From contig NZ_BHXQ01000005.1 in the NCBI RefSeq assembly GCF_003990915.1, positions 513,810-577,809 on the forward strand: a DNA stretch of 64,000 bases. Direction: 5' to 3'. Shown piece by piece: positions 25,876 to 35,642 of the stretch (the stretch's first letter is position 1; each line of letters starts with the position of its first letter). The stretch is from Chryseotalea sanaruensis (GTDB lineage: Bacteria; Bacteroidota; Bacteroidia; Cytophagales; Cyclobacteriaceae). Under the pieces are notes generated by a model. The model had not been told where the DNA came from, did not search any database, and saw only the letters and a list, made by a program, of their open reading frames with translations. The position numbers were made by a program, and so were the translations under genes.

Positions 25876-27168
25876 ATGAATCGCGATACAAGTAAATCAC
25901 TTTTTGATAGAGCAAAACAAGTTATACCCGGTGGTGTAAATTCACCTGTCCGGGCTTTTCGTGCAGTTGGTGGCAATCCGCTTTTTATGCAGCGAGCAAA
26001 AGGCGCTTATCTTTTTGATGAAGATGGAAACCGATTTATTGACATGATCAATTCATGGGGTCCAATGATTTTAGGGCATGCGAATGAAGTGGTTGAAGAG
26101 GCTGTAAAAAAAGCGTTAGAAGGATCACCTTCCTTTGGCGCACCAACAAGACGTGAAGTGGAAATGGCTGAGTTAGTCTGCTCATTAGTTCCTTCAATCG
26201 AACAGGTGCGCATGGTCAATTCCGGAACAGAGGCAACCATGGCCGCTATACGTGTTGCGCGAGGTTATACCGGTCGCGATAAAATCATTAAGATGGAAGG
26301 CTGCTACCATGGCCATGCAGATTCATTTCTAATTGCTGCTGGGAGTGGCGCAATGACTTTCGGTGTGCCTGATAGTCCGGGGGTAACAAAAGGTGTTGCT
26401 AACGATACACTTACGGCTCCTTTCAATAACCTTGCTGCTGTTGAAAAAATTTTAGATGAAAATAAAGATAATGTTGCTGCTCTTATTTTAGAGCCAGTAG
26501 TAGGTAACATGGGTTGTGTACTTCCTAATGAAAATTATTTACAAGGCTTGCGTAAACTTTGCACACAACATGGCGTTGTGTTAATTTTCGATGAAGTAAT
26601 GACTGGTTTCCGTTTATCAATAGGTGGTGCTCAACAATTATTTGGTGTCGAGCCCGACATGACTACCCTTGGTAAAATTGTTGGAGGAGGTTTACCAGTT
26701 GGTGCCTATGGTGGAAGAAAAGAAATTATGAACTGTGTTTCACCTGCCGGGCCTGTATATCAGGCCGGAACTTTGTCAGGTAATCCTTTGGCAATGGCGG
26801 CTGGGAAAGCATTGCTTACTTATTTAAAGGAAAACCCTTCGGTATACATCAATATAAATCAGGCAGGAACAAGTTTGGCCGAGGGATTACGCGCTCAGAT
26901 AAAAGAATTTGGCATTAAAGCATCTGTTAACCAGATTGGTTCAATGTTTACTTTATTCTTTACAGATGAGCATGTAGCAGATTATGATTCAGCTAAGAAA
27001 GCTGACACAACAGTGTTTGGAATTTATTTTCAGCATATGCTTGAGCAAGGTGTATACATGGCTCCTTCGCAATTCGAGGCTATGTTCATTTCGAATTGTA
27101 TAGATAAAAACATAACGGGTGATATATTATCAGCTAGTTATAATGCTTTAAAAAGTATTTCTAAGTAG
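25876..27168 (+). CDS. hemL: Glutamate-1-semialdehyde 2,1-aminomutase
   Basis: A 430-residue PLP enzyme that makes 5-aminolevulinate in the C5 route to haem. It starts SLFDRAKQVIPGGVNSPVRAF, as in the family, with MEGCYHGHAD, the cofactor aspartate in IFDEVMTGFR and the PLP lysine in TLGKIVGGGLP. All these are intact and the length is normal. It is followed after 20 bases by a small secreted protein of unknown function. Confidence 0.97.
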   Translation: MNRDTSKSLFDRAKQVIPGGVNSPVRAFRAVGGNPLFMQRAKGAYLFDEDGNRFIDMINSWGPMILGHANEVVEEAVKKALEGSPSFGAPTRREVEMAELVCSLVPSIEQVRMVNSGTEATMAAIRVARGYTGRDKIIKMEGCYHGHADSFLIAAGSGAMTFGVPDSPGVTKGVANDTLTAPFNNLAAVEKILDENKDNVAALILEPVVGNMGCVLPNENYLQGLRKLCTQHGVVLIFDEVMTGFRLSIGGAQQLFGVEPDMTTLGKIVGGGLPVGAYGGRKEIMNCVSPAGPVYQAGTLSGNPLAMAAGKALLTYLKENPSVYININQAGTSLAEGLRAQIKEFGIKASVNQIGSMFTLFFTDEHVADYDSAKKADTTVFGIYFQHMLEQGVYMAPSQFEAMFISNCIDKNITGDILSASYNALKSISK

Positions 27169-27188
27169 TATCAACTCAATATAAAAAG

Positions 27189-27563
27189 GTGAGCCAGCTT
27201 CGAGAAATATGGTCGTTTCGATTCCTCTCTGGAGTACTTGCTTTTTATTTATTGAATATTAGTATCGACCCACAGGATATTTCTGCTCCATGGCAAGAAG
27301 AAAATCTTTATGTTAATGAGATAGAATCTATTGTAGAGCTCATTGCAGAAGAGATTCTTAATTATAATGATGCTGTTCCGGAACATGAAGATGCTGATGG
27401 AGAAAAGAACGCTCATGTTAGTTTTTTTAAATTATTTTCTCCTTCAGTTTTTCTGTTTGCTATTTTTGAATTGAAAAACAAAATTAAATTACCTGATGTA
27501 AACTTCCCGAGCAGGTTAATTAAACAGAGCGCTGATGTTGCAGCGCCCCCACCACGAGCTTAG
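27189..27563 (+). CDS. Small hypothetical protein
   Basis: A 124-residue protein starting at GTG. There is one hydrophobic N-terminal segment (FLSGVLAFYLLNISI), an acidic middle (EDADGEKNAHVS), a second short hydrophobic stretch (LFSPSVFLFAIFEL) and a proline-rich end (APPPRA). The layout resembles small secreted or membrane proteins seen in Bacteroidota next to transport or efflux genes, but no named family was recognised. The gene follows hemL and precedes a decayed gene. Confidence 0.55.
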   Translation: MSQLREIWSFRFLSGVLAFYLLNISIDPQDISAPWQEENLYVNEIESIVELIAEEILNYNDAVPEHEDADGEKNAHVSFFKLFSPSVFLFAIFELKNKIKLPDVNFPSRLIKQSADVAAPPPRA

Positions 27564-27709
27564 TTCTAACAAAGTATTGTCCTATGACCAATCGGTCACT
27601 ATTACTTTATGTTATAACTATGAAATCGCCATTAAAATCCGTTACACCCAATGGTCTGATAATTCAGGTGATTCCATGTGTCCATGATTTAAGAAATGAA
27701 TATTAACAC

Positions 27710-27802
27710 ATGAAAGCAAAATTTAGACGCAATCTTTTCTTTTTATTATTGTTAGCCCTACTCGCCATCTGGACTATCCTTCATGCGTGGTTGGCTGACT
27801 AA
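27710..27802 (+). CDS. Tiny membrane-helix reading frame (doubtful)
   Basis: A 30-codon frame encoding a basic start (MKAKFRRN) and one hydrophobic helix, ending WLAD. It could be a small membrane peptide or a fragment left by the decay of this region. Nothing else supports it. Confidence 0.2.
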   Translation: MKAKFRRNLFFLLLLALLAIWTILHAWLAD

Positions 27803-27818
27803 CGAATATTTAAAGCAT

Positions 27819-28696
27819 ATGAAATATTTCTGCACACGCATATTCATGTGCGTATGCCTGTTTGTGTACGCATCAGATTTTTCAGACAGCACAAAAACAT
27901 TAATAAACCAAAAGACAAAAATTGATCATGCCGAGCCTTTGTACATAGATTTGATTCGCGATCTCGGAGCCCGAAAAGGGGAACGTGAGTGGAATGTGGG
28001 CCTAGGAATGACAGATAAATTTGTTACGATAAATACATCGCACTGGTAGAGTATGAATGGGCAGTAGCTGACAGAATTGGACCTGAGATTGAGTTGCCAT
28101 TTTTTATTTATTTACCAAATAAAACTGGAATGGAGTAAACCAGGCCTTCAGATCGGTTAGGGTCTATTAAAACTGCTGTGCAATGGACTTTTCTTGTCAA
28201 GCCAAAAGCAGGTTTATCCTTGGCGTTAGGAACTATTAATGAATTGCTTATTCAGGATTTTAATCGTTTAACAAAAGATCAACTCGTGGCAGGAAATGTC
28301 ATTAATCCATTTTTGGTTGTAGCTAAACGCCTTGTCACAGATTGGCATTCACTTGTATATGCTGGGCCAAAGTTTTCTAATAATTTTAAAACACGTGATT
28401 GGCAAAATAGCATGGAGGTGAATACAAACTATCACTACGTGATACCAGACACAGAAAACTATGTAGGTATTGAGTTTAACAAAAGTTTCGGGAGGGGTGA
28501 GCTCGATATGGTGATAAGACCGCAAATGCGTCTTGTTATCCATGACTCATTAATGATTGGTATTGTTTCAGGTATACCTGTATCCAAAGAAAGCGAGAGA
28601 TTGAGTTCGTTTTTAAGATTAATTTATGAACCCAGGCACAAAAAAATAATTAACCAACAAGATGAAGAGCCTGTACGCTCACTTGAATTATTTTAA
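27819..28696 (+). pseudogene. Decayed secreted protein gene (frameshift and stop)
   Basis: The N-terminal part (27819-28049) encodes a signal peptide and HAEPLYIDLIRDLGARKGER; the C-terminal part (to 28696) is in another frame. Reading on from about 28028 in the second frame continues sensibly with DKYIALVEYEWAVADRIG, so one frameshift lies near 28022-28028. The same frame has an in-frame TAA at 28136-28138 before continuing to the end. I recall the combined product as a conserved Bacteroidota envelope protein of unknown function. Two lesions argue for a pseudogene; a sequencing error could explain one of them. Confidence 0.8.
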
Positions 28697-28722
28697 TTAA
28701 AGAGGGCGTACAGATTTGTTAA

Positions 28723-29541
28723 TTAAATTCTGAAAGATAGACCAAGGTATATTCTTGTGGGGGATGGTTTGTTTAGCCCTAAATTAGTAGCCACATCAAC
28801 TTTAACATTAGGGCTAATGTTGTAAATCAAACCACCATTTAATAAGTAGTTATTATCAGCAGATGTAAAGAAAGCAACGGTCTCTACATAAAAATCAAGT
28901 TCTCCAACCAAGGGCCCGCCTATCACTACAGTTTGAAAAAAACTAAGATCGTGACCGCCTGTGCCATCCGGAATAAAATCAATTTGCGGTTGTGCTCCAA
29001 GTCCTAACTTATCCGTTAATGTATAGGAGAAAGGAAATCCTACACCAAATTGAATGTTGTCATTAAATTCAAGGGCATTTCCAGGCTCAAAGGTTATATA
29101 AGGGATAGCACCGAAAGAAGTTTTCTTATCACCATCGTTGCCCCAGAAATTTCTCTTAAGCCTTACTGTTAATGCACCCGCGCCATCATCAATTTTTTTT
29201 CCTTCATTATCCTGATAAATATTAAAAAGTTCATAACCGAGATGTATATCCCAATTAGCAGTTAGGCCCATTTTATAAAGTCCGCTCCAAATATTAATTG
29301 TTCTGGGACTATTACCCTGAGTTTCTTTTACCCATTTTATAACATCTCCTTCAAATTGAAAATGACCTGCGTCAACTGTCTGTGCAGTTTCAGTAATATC
29401 AGGTCTGTCTAATGCAAAGTTTCGCATATTTTCGCGCGGCACGGGTTTAAATAAATTATACCCAGCTTGACTCTGTTGACTGTAAATCTGATGTGTAGAA
29501 AGGCATAGTATGATGATGGACAAAAGGTATTGTTTTTTCAT
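28723..29541 (-). CDS. Outer-membrane transporter-like protein (MetA phenol-degradation family)
   Basis: A 272-residue protein with a signal peptide (to about residue 21, ending IYSQ) and a beta-barrel-like body. It contains NFALDRPDITETAQTVDAGH, a landmark of the family named after the MetA-pathway phenol-degradation protein, which is widespread in Bacteroidota as a putative outer-membrane channel. It ends with an aromatic strand (IYLGLSFRI). The substrate is unknown. It is convergent with the decayed gene; an AT-only inverted repeat (28692-28727) separates them. Confidence 0.7.
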   Translation of the reverse strand: MKKQYLLSIIILCLSTHQIYSQQSQAGYNLFKPVPRENMRNFALDRPDITETAQTVDAGHFQFEGDVIKWVKETQGNSPRTINIWSGLYKMGLTANWDIHLGYELFNIYQDNEGKKIDDGAGALTVRLKRNFWGNDGDKKTSFGAIPYITFEPGNALEFNDNIQFGVGFPFSYTLTDKLGLGAQPQIDFIPDGTGGHDLSFFQTVVIGGPLVGELDFYVETVAFFTSADNNYLLNGGLIYNISPNVKVDVATNLGLNKPSPTRIYLGLSFRI

Positions 29542-29890
29542 GAATTAAAATTTTAGACAAATCTGAATTAATTTTTATATATAAATATTTGCTTGATTAA
29601 TGATGTTTCAACAAAGATTGTTAATTGCAAATATAGGCTCGACTATTATTTAACCATCTATACCAAAAATCGCAACACACCAATTTAATAAAGTAAATTA
29701 GTGTATTAATTGATTATATCCGATAAAATAAATGACTAATTTAGATTCATCGTTGATTTGCAGCTTTGTACTTTTTTAAATTTCAATAATATGTTTGATC
29801 AATTTAAGTGAATTTTAAATGGATTTAATGTTTGTTTTTAGTTTAGTTCATATTGTATATCTTAACACTAACTAACCAACCCGCCCTCAT
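29542..29890. other. AT-rich divergent intergenic region
   Basis: 349 bases between divergent genes, very AT-rich. I see no RNA gene, strong hairpin or convincing TAnnTTTG promoter on either strand, although both flanking genes should start here. Confidence 0.5.
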
Positions 29891-32473
29891 ATGAATTTTA
29901 CGCAATCCCGAACCTTCAGGTATACTCTTACATTTGCCATTATTGGCATCGTTGTGTCGATACTAATTGCTTATGTACAACGAAATACCATTGCGGTATA
30001 TGATCGCAACCTACCCTATATAAGTTTAGGCGATCACATTAAAAATAAGTCAACAAAGGCACATCTTTGGTTTGAGGAGTTAATGGCTGGCGATGAAACA
30101 CTCGACTTTGAAAAAGATGTGCTATCGCTATTTAAATCTTCAAAGAAGATATTAGAAGGAGCTTATAATGCCGAGGAAACTGAGCTCGGTAAATTTGAAA
30201 GACTTGATGATGAGGAAACAGATGTGATATTAAAAGAAGCTATTGGTGATATTGAAAACTTGACTAACTCAGCCAAACAGCGTTATGATTTTAAAAAACA
30301 AGCACAGGCTAATGTTGAAACAGATAGTTTAGGGAATGTAATCGTGTCAGCGACAGGGGAGGCAGCAGGTGGTAAACTGGATCAGGAGTTCGATGCAGCA
30401 TATGAAGAGTTTCAAGAAACGATGGATCGTTTAATCAATCATATTGGTCAACGTGTTGATAAAGATTCTGGGTTCCTTAACAGCTTGTCATGGATTACAA
30501 TATTGTTCGTTATCGCAGCTTTTGTTTTTATCTGTACGCTTATTTATAGAATATGCTTTACAAACGAAAAGCTAATTGAGGAGAATAATACAAAACTATC
30601 GGAAGAAACTACACGAATGGAGGCAATAGCTGGCTTCATTGAAGGTGTGTCTTCAGGTAATTATAGTATTCAGTTAACAGGCATGAGTGAAACGGAAGGT
30701 CTTGGTGCCACGTTGGTTACCATGCGTAATAAGCTTAGTCAGAATGCAGAAACAGACAGAAGACGCAACTGGTCAACTACAGGTTTAGCGCAGGTTGGAG
30801 ATATTTTGCGCGCTAGTAATACATCTACCGCAGAATTATATGATAATATCATTCGTTTTGTTGTAAAATATACTGATAGTAATCAGGGTGGATTATTCGT
30901 TTTTAATGAAGAAAACGAATCTGATCAATATTTGGAGTTGGTGGCTTGTTATGCTTTCGAGAGAAAGAAATACCTAACAAAAAAAGTAGGTATTGGCGAA
31001 GGTTTGGTAGGACAATGTTTTGTTGAAGGAGAAAGAATTTATTTGCTGGATGTGCCTGAAGAATACATTACTATAACCTCTGGTCTCGGTGGAGCAAATC
31101 CTTCTGCACTGTTATTAGTACCGATGAAAGTAAATGATAAACTTTACGGAGTCATTGAGATAGCTTCCTTTAAAAAATTTGAAGATTACGAAATTGAATT
31201 AGTGGAGAAATTGGCAGAGAGTATTGCTTCAACCATTGCCACTGTGCGCACCAATGAGAGCACAAGAGTACTGTTGGAGAAAACACAACAGCAAACAGAA
31301 GAAATGCGGGCACAAGAGGAGGAAATGCGTCAGAACATGGAAGAGCTTGAAGCTACGCAAGAAGAGATGCGCAGAAAGGAGAAACATTTACAAAATGTAT
31401 TAGATGAAGAAAAAGCAAAAGCCAGTATTAGCGAGAAGAACAGAGAGGCCATCATGAATCTTACAAAAGATGAGGCGGTACAGTCTGGCAATTTTCGTAA
31501 AGCACTTGAAATCATAACTTCAACTATAACTAAAACAATAAGTGTTTCTCGATGCAGTATTTGGGCTTACCACAAATCAACACATTCTATTTTTAATGAA
31601 ATGCTTCATAACACACAAACAGGGGAGTTTGAGTCGGGCTCGTCACTGAATGGAAAGGATTTCCCTGGATATTTTCGTGCTGTATTAAGTGAACAAATTA
31701 TTGTGGCCAACAATGCTCATACTCATGAGGCTACGCGGGAATTCTCAGAGGTTTACCTGCGTCCACTGGGTATTGAATCTATGTTAGATGTTCCCTTTTT
31801 TGATGCAGGTAAAATTGCTGGGGTTATTTGCTGCGAGCATCAGTCTGAACAAAAACATTGGACTGAAGCCGACATCGAATTTTTAAAATCTTGCGCAGAT
31901 ATCGTGACAATTCTGTACAAGACTTATAAAACAAATGAATTGCTGCAACAAATAACCTCACAAGAAGAAGAACTTCGACAGAATACAGAGGAACTACAGG
32001 CGACACAAGAGCATATCGAGCAACAGCTTTCAGAAAGTAACCAACTGAAGGATCAACTCAAAACCAGGGAAAATGTATTTGCATTGACGACTATACTTTC
32101 TGAATCAGATCTTAAGGGAAGCATTACATATGCTAACAACAAGTTGTCGGAGGTGTCTAAATACACAAATGAGGAAATGATTGGCAAGGGGCACAATCTG
32201 TTTAGACATGAGGATATGCCTGCGGTACTCTTTAAATTGATGTGGGATACTATTAAAAGTGGCAAGACTTTCTCAGGTATTGTAAAAAATAAAGCAAAAG
32301 ACGGTTCTCATTATTGGGTAGATGCCACCATTGTCCCAGTTAAAGATGAGAATGGAGTCACTTATAAATACATTGGTGCACGCTACCATATAACAGACGA
32401 CTTTTTAGCAGAAAACCTGTATGAAAAGCAAGCAAAGCGCCTCAATTTACCAGCCCTCCCGAAAAAGGGCTGA
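29891..32473 (+). CDS. Membrane sensor with two GAF domains and a PAS domain, no output domain
   Basis: An 860-residue protein: TM helix (about 10-30), a helical extracytoplasmic domain (31-200), a second TM (201-222), a HAMP-like linker, GAF 1 (about 300-455), a glutamate-rich coiled coil, GAF 2 (about 525-665), another coiled coil and a PAS domain (about 715-840, with TYANNKLSEVSKYTNEEMIG and the PAC part VPVKDENGVTYKYIGARYHI). No kinase, GGDEF, EAL or methyl-accepting domain follows. It may act through protein partners, as many Cytophagales sensors of this kind appear to do. The ligand is unknown. Confidence 0.8.
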   Translation: MNFTQSRTFRYTLTFAIIGIVVSILIAYVQRNTIAVYDRNLPYISLGDHIKNKSTKAHLWFEELMAGDETLDFEKDVLSLFKSSKKILEGAYNAEETELGKFERLDDEETDVILKEAIGDIENLTNSAKQRYDFKKQAQANVETDSLGNVIVSATGEAAGGKLDQEFDAAYEEFQETMDRLINHIGQRVDKDSGFLNSLSWITILFVIAAFVFICTLIYRICFTNEKLIEENNTKLSEETTRMEAIAGFIEGVSSGNYSIQLTGMSETEGLGATLVTMRNKLSQNAETDRRRNWSTTGLAQVGDILRASNTSTAELYDNIIRFVVKYTDSNQGGLFVFNEENESDQYLELVACYAFERKKYLTKKVGIGEGLVGQCFVEGERIYLLDVPEEYITITSGLGGANPSALLLVPMKVNDKLYGVIEIASFKKFEDYEIELVEKLAESIASTIATVRTNESTRVLLEKTQQQTEEMRAQEEEMRQNMEELEATQEEMRRKEKHLQNVLDEEKAKASISEKNREAIMNLTKDEAVQSGNFRKALEIITSTITKTISVSRCSIWAYHKSTHSIFNEMLHNTQTGEFESGSSLNGKDFPGYFRAVLSEQIIVANNAHTHEATREFSEVYLRPLGIESMLDVPFFDAGKIAGVICCEHQSEQKHWTEADIEFLKSCADIVTILYKTYKTNELLQQITSQEEELRQNTEELQATQEHIEQQLSESNQLKDQLKTRENVFALTTILSESDLKGSITYANNKLSEVSKYTNEEMIGKGHNLFRHEDMPAVLFKLMWDTIKSGKTFSGIVKNKAKDGSHYWVDATIVPVKDENGVTYKYIGARYHITDDFLAENLYEKQAKRLNLPALPKKG

Positions 32474-32567
32474 AAACAGCGGTTACTTTATGGTGCATAG
32501 TCTGATTGTTAAACGGTAAATCACATATTCGTTTTCACCGATATTTCTTACCTTTACCATTCAAACT

Positions 32568-33674
32568 ATGCGCACCATGAACAAAGCCATATGTACCGCA
32601 GTGCTTGCTTTACTTTTTGCAGCACCGGCTTTACTTTTTGCACAAGGCGAACGAAAGGATAAGCAGGCCGTAACCTTTGAAGAGATTTATGACGAGCCCT
32701 ACTCTATCAACAAGCTTTTTGTTCATTTCCAACCCTTGTACGGAGAGCTATTCGCAACCAATGTAAATGCAGGTTATGGCATTGAAGCTTCTTATTATAT
32801 GAAAGACAAGGCTGACTTTAAAGTAGCTTTGCGTAAAACGTATTCACAGCGTTTCTTCGATTTGTCAAGAGATTTGGCAGCCAATAACAGTAGTGTAGAT
32901 AACGAAATTGAAGTATATAATTATTTCGAGTTTGGTGGCACCTACCACATCAAAGATTTCGAGAAAAGCTCTAAAACAAATATGACGCTCTACAAAAAGA
33001 GTTACGCTGGCAATAAGTGGGCTGCGCGTGTTCCCTTGCAGGCAGAAGTGCCCTGCAAAGTGCGCATTGTGTATGGGGCACGCCTAGGGGCTATCATATG
33101 GGATAGTTCGACAGACCTTGGCAGAGCATTAACCGCGCAAGACCTAACCAATGCAGATCTCACTAACATCAATACGGCAGATACGCAATATCCTACATTA
33201 CCGTTAACCGAAACTGATCCTGAAACTAATCGTCAGCGAAATGTAAATCCCTTTACCAATATTGCATCTCAAGCCATTTACATTGGTGGTTCCTATACGT
33301 GGATTAGAAATATCGCAGTAAACTTCGACAAGTTTGAAGAAGGCATTGACGATTTAATATTAACTACCTACATCGATATCCTTTTCGCACCAGCTACAAG
33401 AGTAGACGATGTTATTTACACACACCGCGATATAAATGGAGCATTAATACCAGGCAGTACAAGTACATACTCTGTTAAAGCAGTAAGTACACAATCACTC
33501 GGTTTCAGAGCAGGGGTTGAAGGAAAATTCAATAGACAGCTAGGTTGGGCTTATGGTGGTGAAGTTGGTTACCGTCCAAGCTTGGTGGGCAGAGGCTTCT
33601 TTGCACTGTTAAAAATAAGCTTCCCGGTATTTGGAACGCAACTCGACTATAAAGTAGAGTCCTTCGGTAAATAA
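32568..33674 (+). CDS. Hypothetical outer-membrane protein
   Basis: A 368-residue protein with a signal peptide (ending ALLFAQ) and a body of alternating strands suggesting a barrel, closing with the strand ISFPVFGTQLDYKVESFG. The segment QPLYGELFATNVNAGYGIEA is typical of Bacteroidota membrane-barrel proteins of unknown function. Two in-frame ATGs lie at the start; the first is used. It ends 4 bases before hutI, but a functional link to histidine breakdown is doubtful. Confidence 0.6.
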   Translation: MRTMNKAICTAVLALLFAAPALLFAQGERKDKQAVTFEEIYDEPYSINKLFVHFQPLYGELFATNVNAGYGIEASYYMKDKADFKVALRKTYSQRFFDLSRDLAANNSSVDNEIEVYNYFEFGGTYHIKDFEKSSKTNMTLYKKSYAGNKWAARVPLQAEVPCKVRIVYGARLGAIIWDSSTDLGRALTAQDLTNADLTNINTADTQYPTLPLTETDPETNRQRNVNPFTNIASQAIYIGGSYTWIRNIAVNFDKFEEGIDDLILTTYIDILFAPATRVDDVIYTHRDINGALIPGSTSTYSVKAVSTQSLGFRAGVEGKFNRQLGWAYGGEVGYRPSLVGRGFFALLKISFPVFGTQLDYKVESFGK

Positions 33675-33678
33675 TAAC

Positions 33679-34926
33679 ATGATCTGCGATTTATTACTCA
33701 CCAATATTAAAGGTTTGGTGCAAGTACGCAATGCCGACTTTACCCGTGCATCAGGTAAAAGTATGGCGGAATTACCTGTACTTACTGATGCTTTTTTATC
33801 TATACATCAAAGCAAAATAATTTCTTTTGGATCAATGTCTTCAATGCCAGCCAACTTAAAAAGTTTGCAGACTATTGATTGTAACGGTCGTTTTGTATTT
33901 CCCTCTTTCGTTGATTCACACACACACTTGGTTTTTGCAGCAAGTCGCGAGGAAGAATTTGTGATGAAAATAAATGGCGCGACCTATCAAGATATTGCAG
34001 CAGCTGGTGGCGGTATTTTAAACTCAGCCAGGAAACTACAGACGCTTGCAGAAGATGAACTCCTCGAGCGGTCGTTACCAAGAGCTTGGGAAATTATACA
34101 ATCAGGAACTGGTGCTGTTGAAATTAAAAGTGGGTATGGTCTTACTGTTAAAGATGAGATAAAAATGTTACGTGTGGCAAAACGTATAGCACAACACACT
34201 CCTTTAACAGTTAAAACAACTTTTTTGGGTGCGCATGCTGTGCCTGCAAACATCACAAAAGAGGCTTACATACAAACCATTATTCAAGAAATGATACCGG
34301 CTGTAGCCGAAGAAAAACTGGCCAACTACATCGATGTTTTTTGCGAACAAGGTTTTTTTACACCTGATGAAACAGAAAAAATTGTAGAGGCTGGAAAGGC
34401 TTTTGGTATGAAGCCTCGTCTACACGCCAATCAATTGTATAATTCAGGTGGCGTGCAAGTAGGTGTTAAAACAGGAGCCCTCAGTGTGGATCATTTAGAA
34501 AACATAGGTCCCGAAGAAATTGAAGCCTTGAAAAAAAGTGCTGTAATGCCTACTGCCTTGCCGGGGGCTGCTTTCTTTTTGAATCTTCCCTTTCCACTGG
34601 GCAGGGCTATGATTGAAGCAGGGCTGCCTTTAGCCATTGCATCGGACTACAACCCTGGTAGTGCCCCAAGTGGTAACATGTCCTTAATGATGGCCTTGGC
34701 TTGTATCAAAATGAAACTTACGCCTGAGGAGGCCATTAATGCAGCAACCATCAATACCGCAGATGCCTTAGAATTAAGTGCAACACATGGTAGCATTACA
34801 GCAGGAAAGCAAGCAAACATCTTTATTACCAAACCTATACCTTCCTATGCCTTTTTACCCTATGCATTTGGTAGCCAATTGGTAGATAAAGTAATTTTAA
34901 ATGGAAAAGTGGTCTCTGAAATGTAA
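33679..34926 (+). CDS. hutI: Imidazolonepropionase
   Basis: A 415-residue amidohydrolase that opens the imidazolone ring in histidine degradation. The metal site is intact: DSHTHLVFAASREEEF gives the HxH pair, GAHAVP and HANQ add the later histidines, and ASDYNPGSAPSGNM holds the catalytic aspartate. The length is normal. No other hut genes lie in the window, so the pathway is split between loci. Confidence 0.95.
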   Translation: MICDLLLTNIKGLVQVRNADFTRASGKSMAELPVLTDAFLSIHQSKIISFGSMSSMPANLKSLQTIDCNGRFVFPSFVDSHTHLVFAASREEEFVMKINGATYQDIAAAGGGILNSARKLQTLAEDELLERSLPRAWEIIQSGTGAVEIKSGYGLTVKDEIKMLRVAKRIAQHTPLTVKTTFLGAHAVPANITKEAYIQTIIQEMIPAVAEEKLANYIDVFCEQGFFTPDETEKIVEAGKAFGMKPRLHANQLYNSGGVQVGVKTGALSVDHLENIGPEEIEALKKSAVMPTALPGAAFFLNLPFPLGRAMIEAGLPLAIASDYNPGSAPSGNMSLMMALACIKMKLTPEEAINAATINTADALELSATHGSITAGKQANIFITKPIPSYAFLPYAFGSQLVDKVILNGKVVSEM

Positions 34927-34937
34927 TAAATCAAGGT

Positions 34938-35015
34938 CGTTTACTTAAGCTCCCCTGATCCTCTCCTAAGGAGAGGGAAGGGTGAGGCCAAATAAAAAGT
35001 AAGCTTAAGTAAACG
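34938..35015. terminator. Nested hairpin after hutI
   Basis: A perfect 14-bp inverted repeat (34938-34951 with 35002-35015) encloses a second perfect 7-bp hairpin CCTCTCC-TAA-GGAGAGG (34960-34976) and the sequence GGGTGAGGC. It may terminate hutI. The inner part resembles the element before purA (61619-61660), so this may be a dispersed repeat. Confidence 0.5.
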
Positions 35016-35078
35016 GCATTGAGTATTTAATGGCCTTTTAGCATATTATTTCTCTATTTTTCCGCAAATATCTCATAC

Positions 35079-35612
35079 ATGTCAATTAGCGAAAAAGTAA
35101 AATCAGTTATTCGAGATGTGCCCGATTTTCCCAAACCAGGTATTTTGTTTAAAGACATCACTCCTGTTTTAGCCAACACAAGCCTCGTGCACGAAATAGT
35201 ACAGGAATTGGTTAAAGATTTTAAATCTGGCGGCTATGATGCCATTATCGGGATAGAATCCAGAGGATTTATTTTCGGGTCATTATTGGCTTACGAACTT
35301 GAAATTCCCTTTATACCTGTACGTAAAGCAGGAAAATTGCCATTTCATACCATATCTGAGTCTTACAACCTTGAATACGGTAAAGCTACTATAGAAATAC
35401 ATCAGGATGCCCTTAAACCAGGTAGTCGCGTATTGATTCATGACGATTTATTAGCGACAGGGGGCACTGCAGCTGCAGCAGCTCGTTTGGTGCATAAGTT
35501 GGGTGCAGAGACAGCAGCTTTCTCTTTCTTGATTAATCTTTCTTTCTTAAAAGGCGATAATATCCTTTTTGATGAATTTGGCGTTAAACCGAATTATTTA
35601 ATAAGTTATTAA
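35079..35612 (+). CDS. apt: Adenine phosphoribosyltransferase
   Basis: A 177-residue purine-salvage enzyme forming AMP from adenine and PRPP. It begins KVKSVIRDVPDFPKPGILFK, the family N-terminus, and holds GIESRGFIFG and the PRPP-binding loop VLIHDDLLATGGTA. The length is normal. It is followed by the Lon-N protein gene after 30 bases. Confidence 0.96.
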   Translation: MSISEKVKSVIRDVPDFPKPGILFKDITPVLANTSLVHEIVQELVKDFKSGGYDAIIGIESRGFIFGSLLAYELEIPFIPVRKAGKLPFHTISESYNLEYGKATIEIHQDALKPGSRVLIHDDLLATGGTAAAAARLVHKLGAETAAFSFLINLSFLKGDNILFDEFGVKPNYLISY

Positions 35613-35642
35613 CCCTTCGGGGATTTCTTTGTTTAAGTATTA

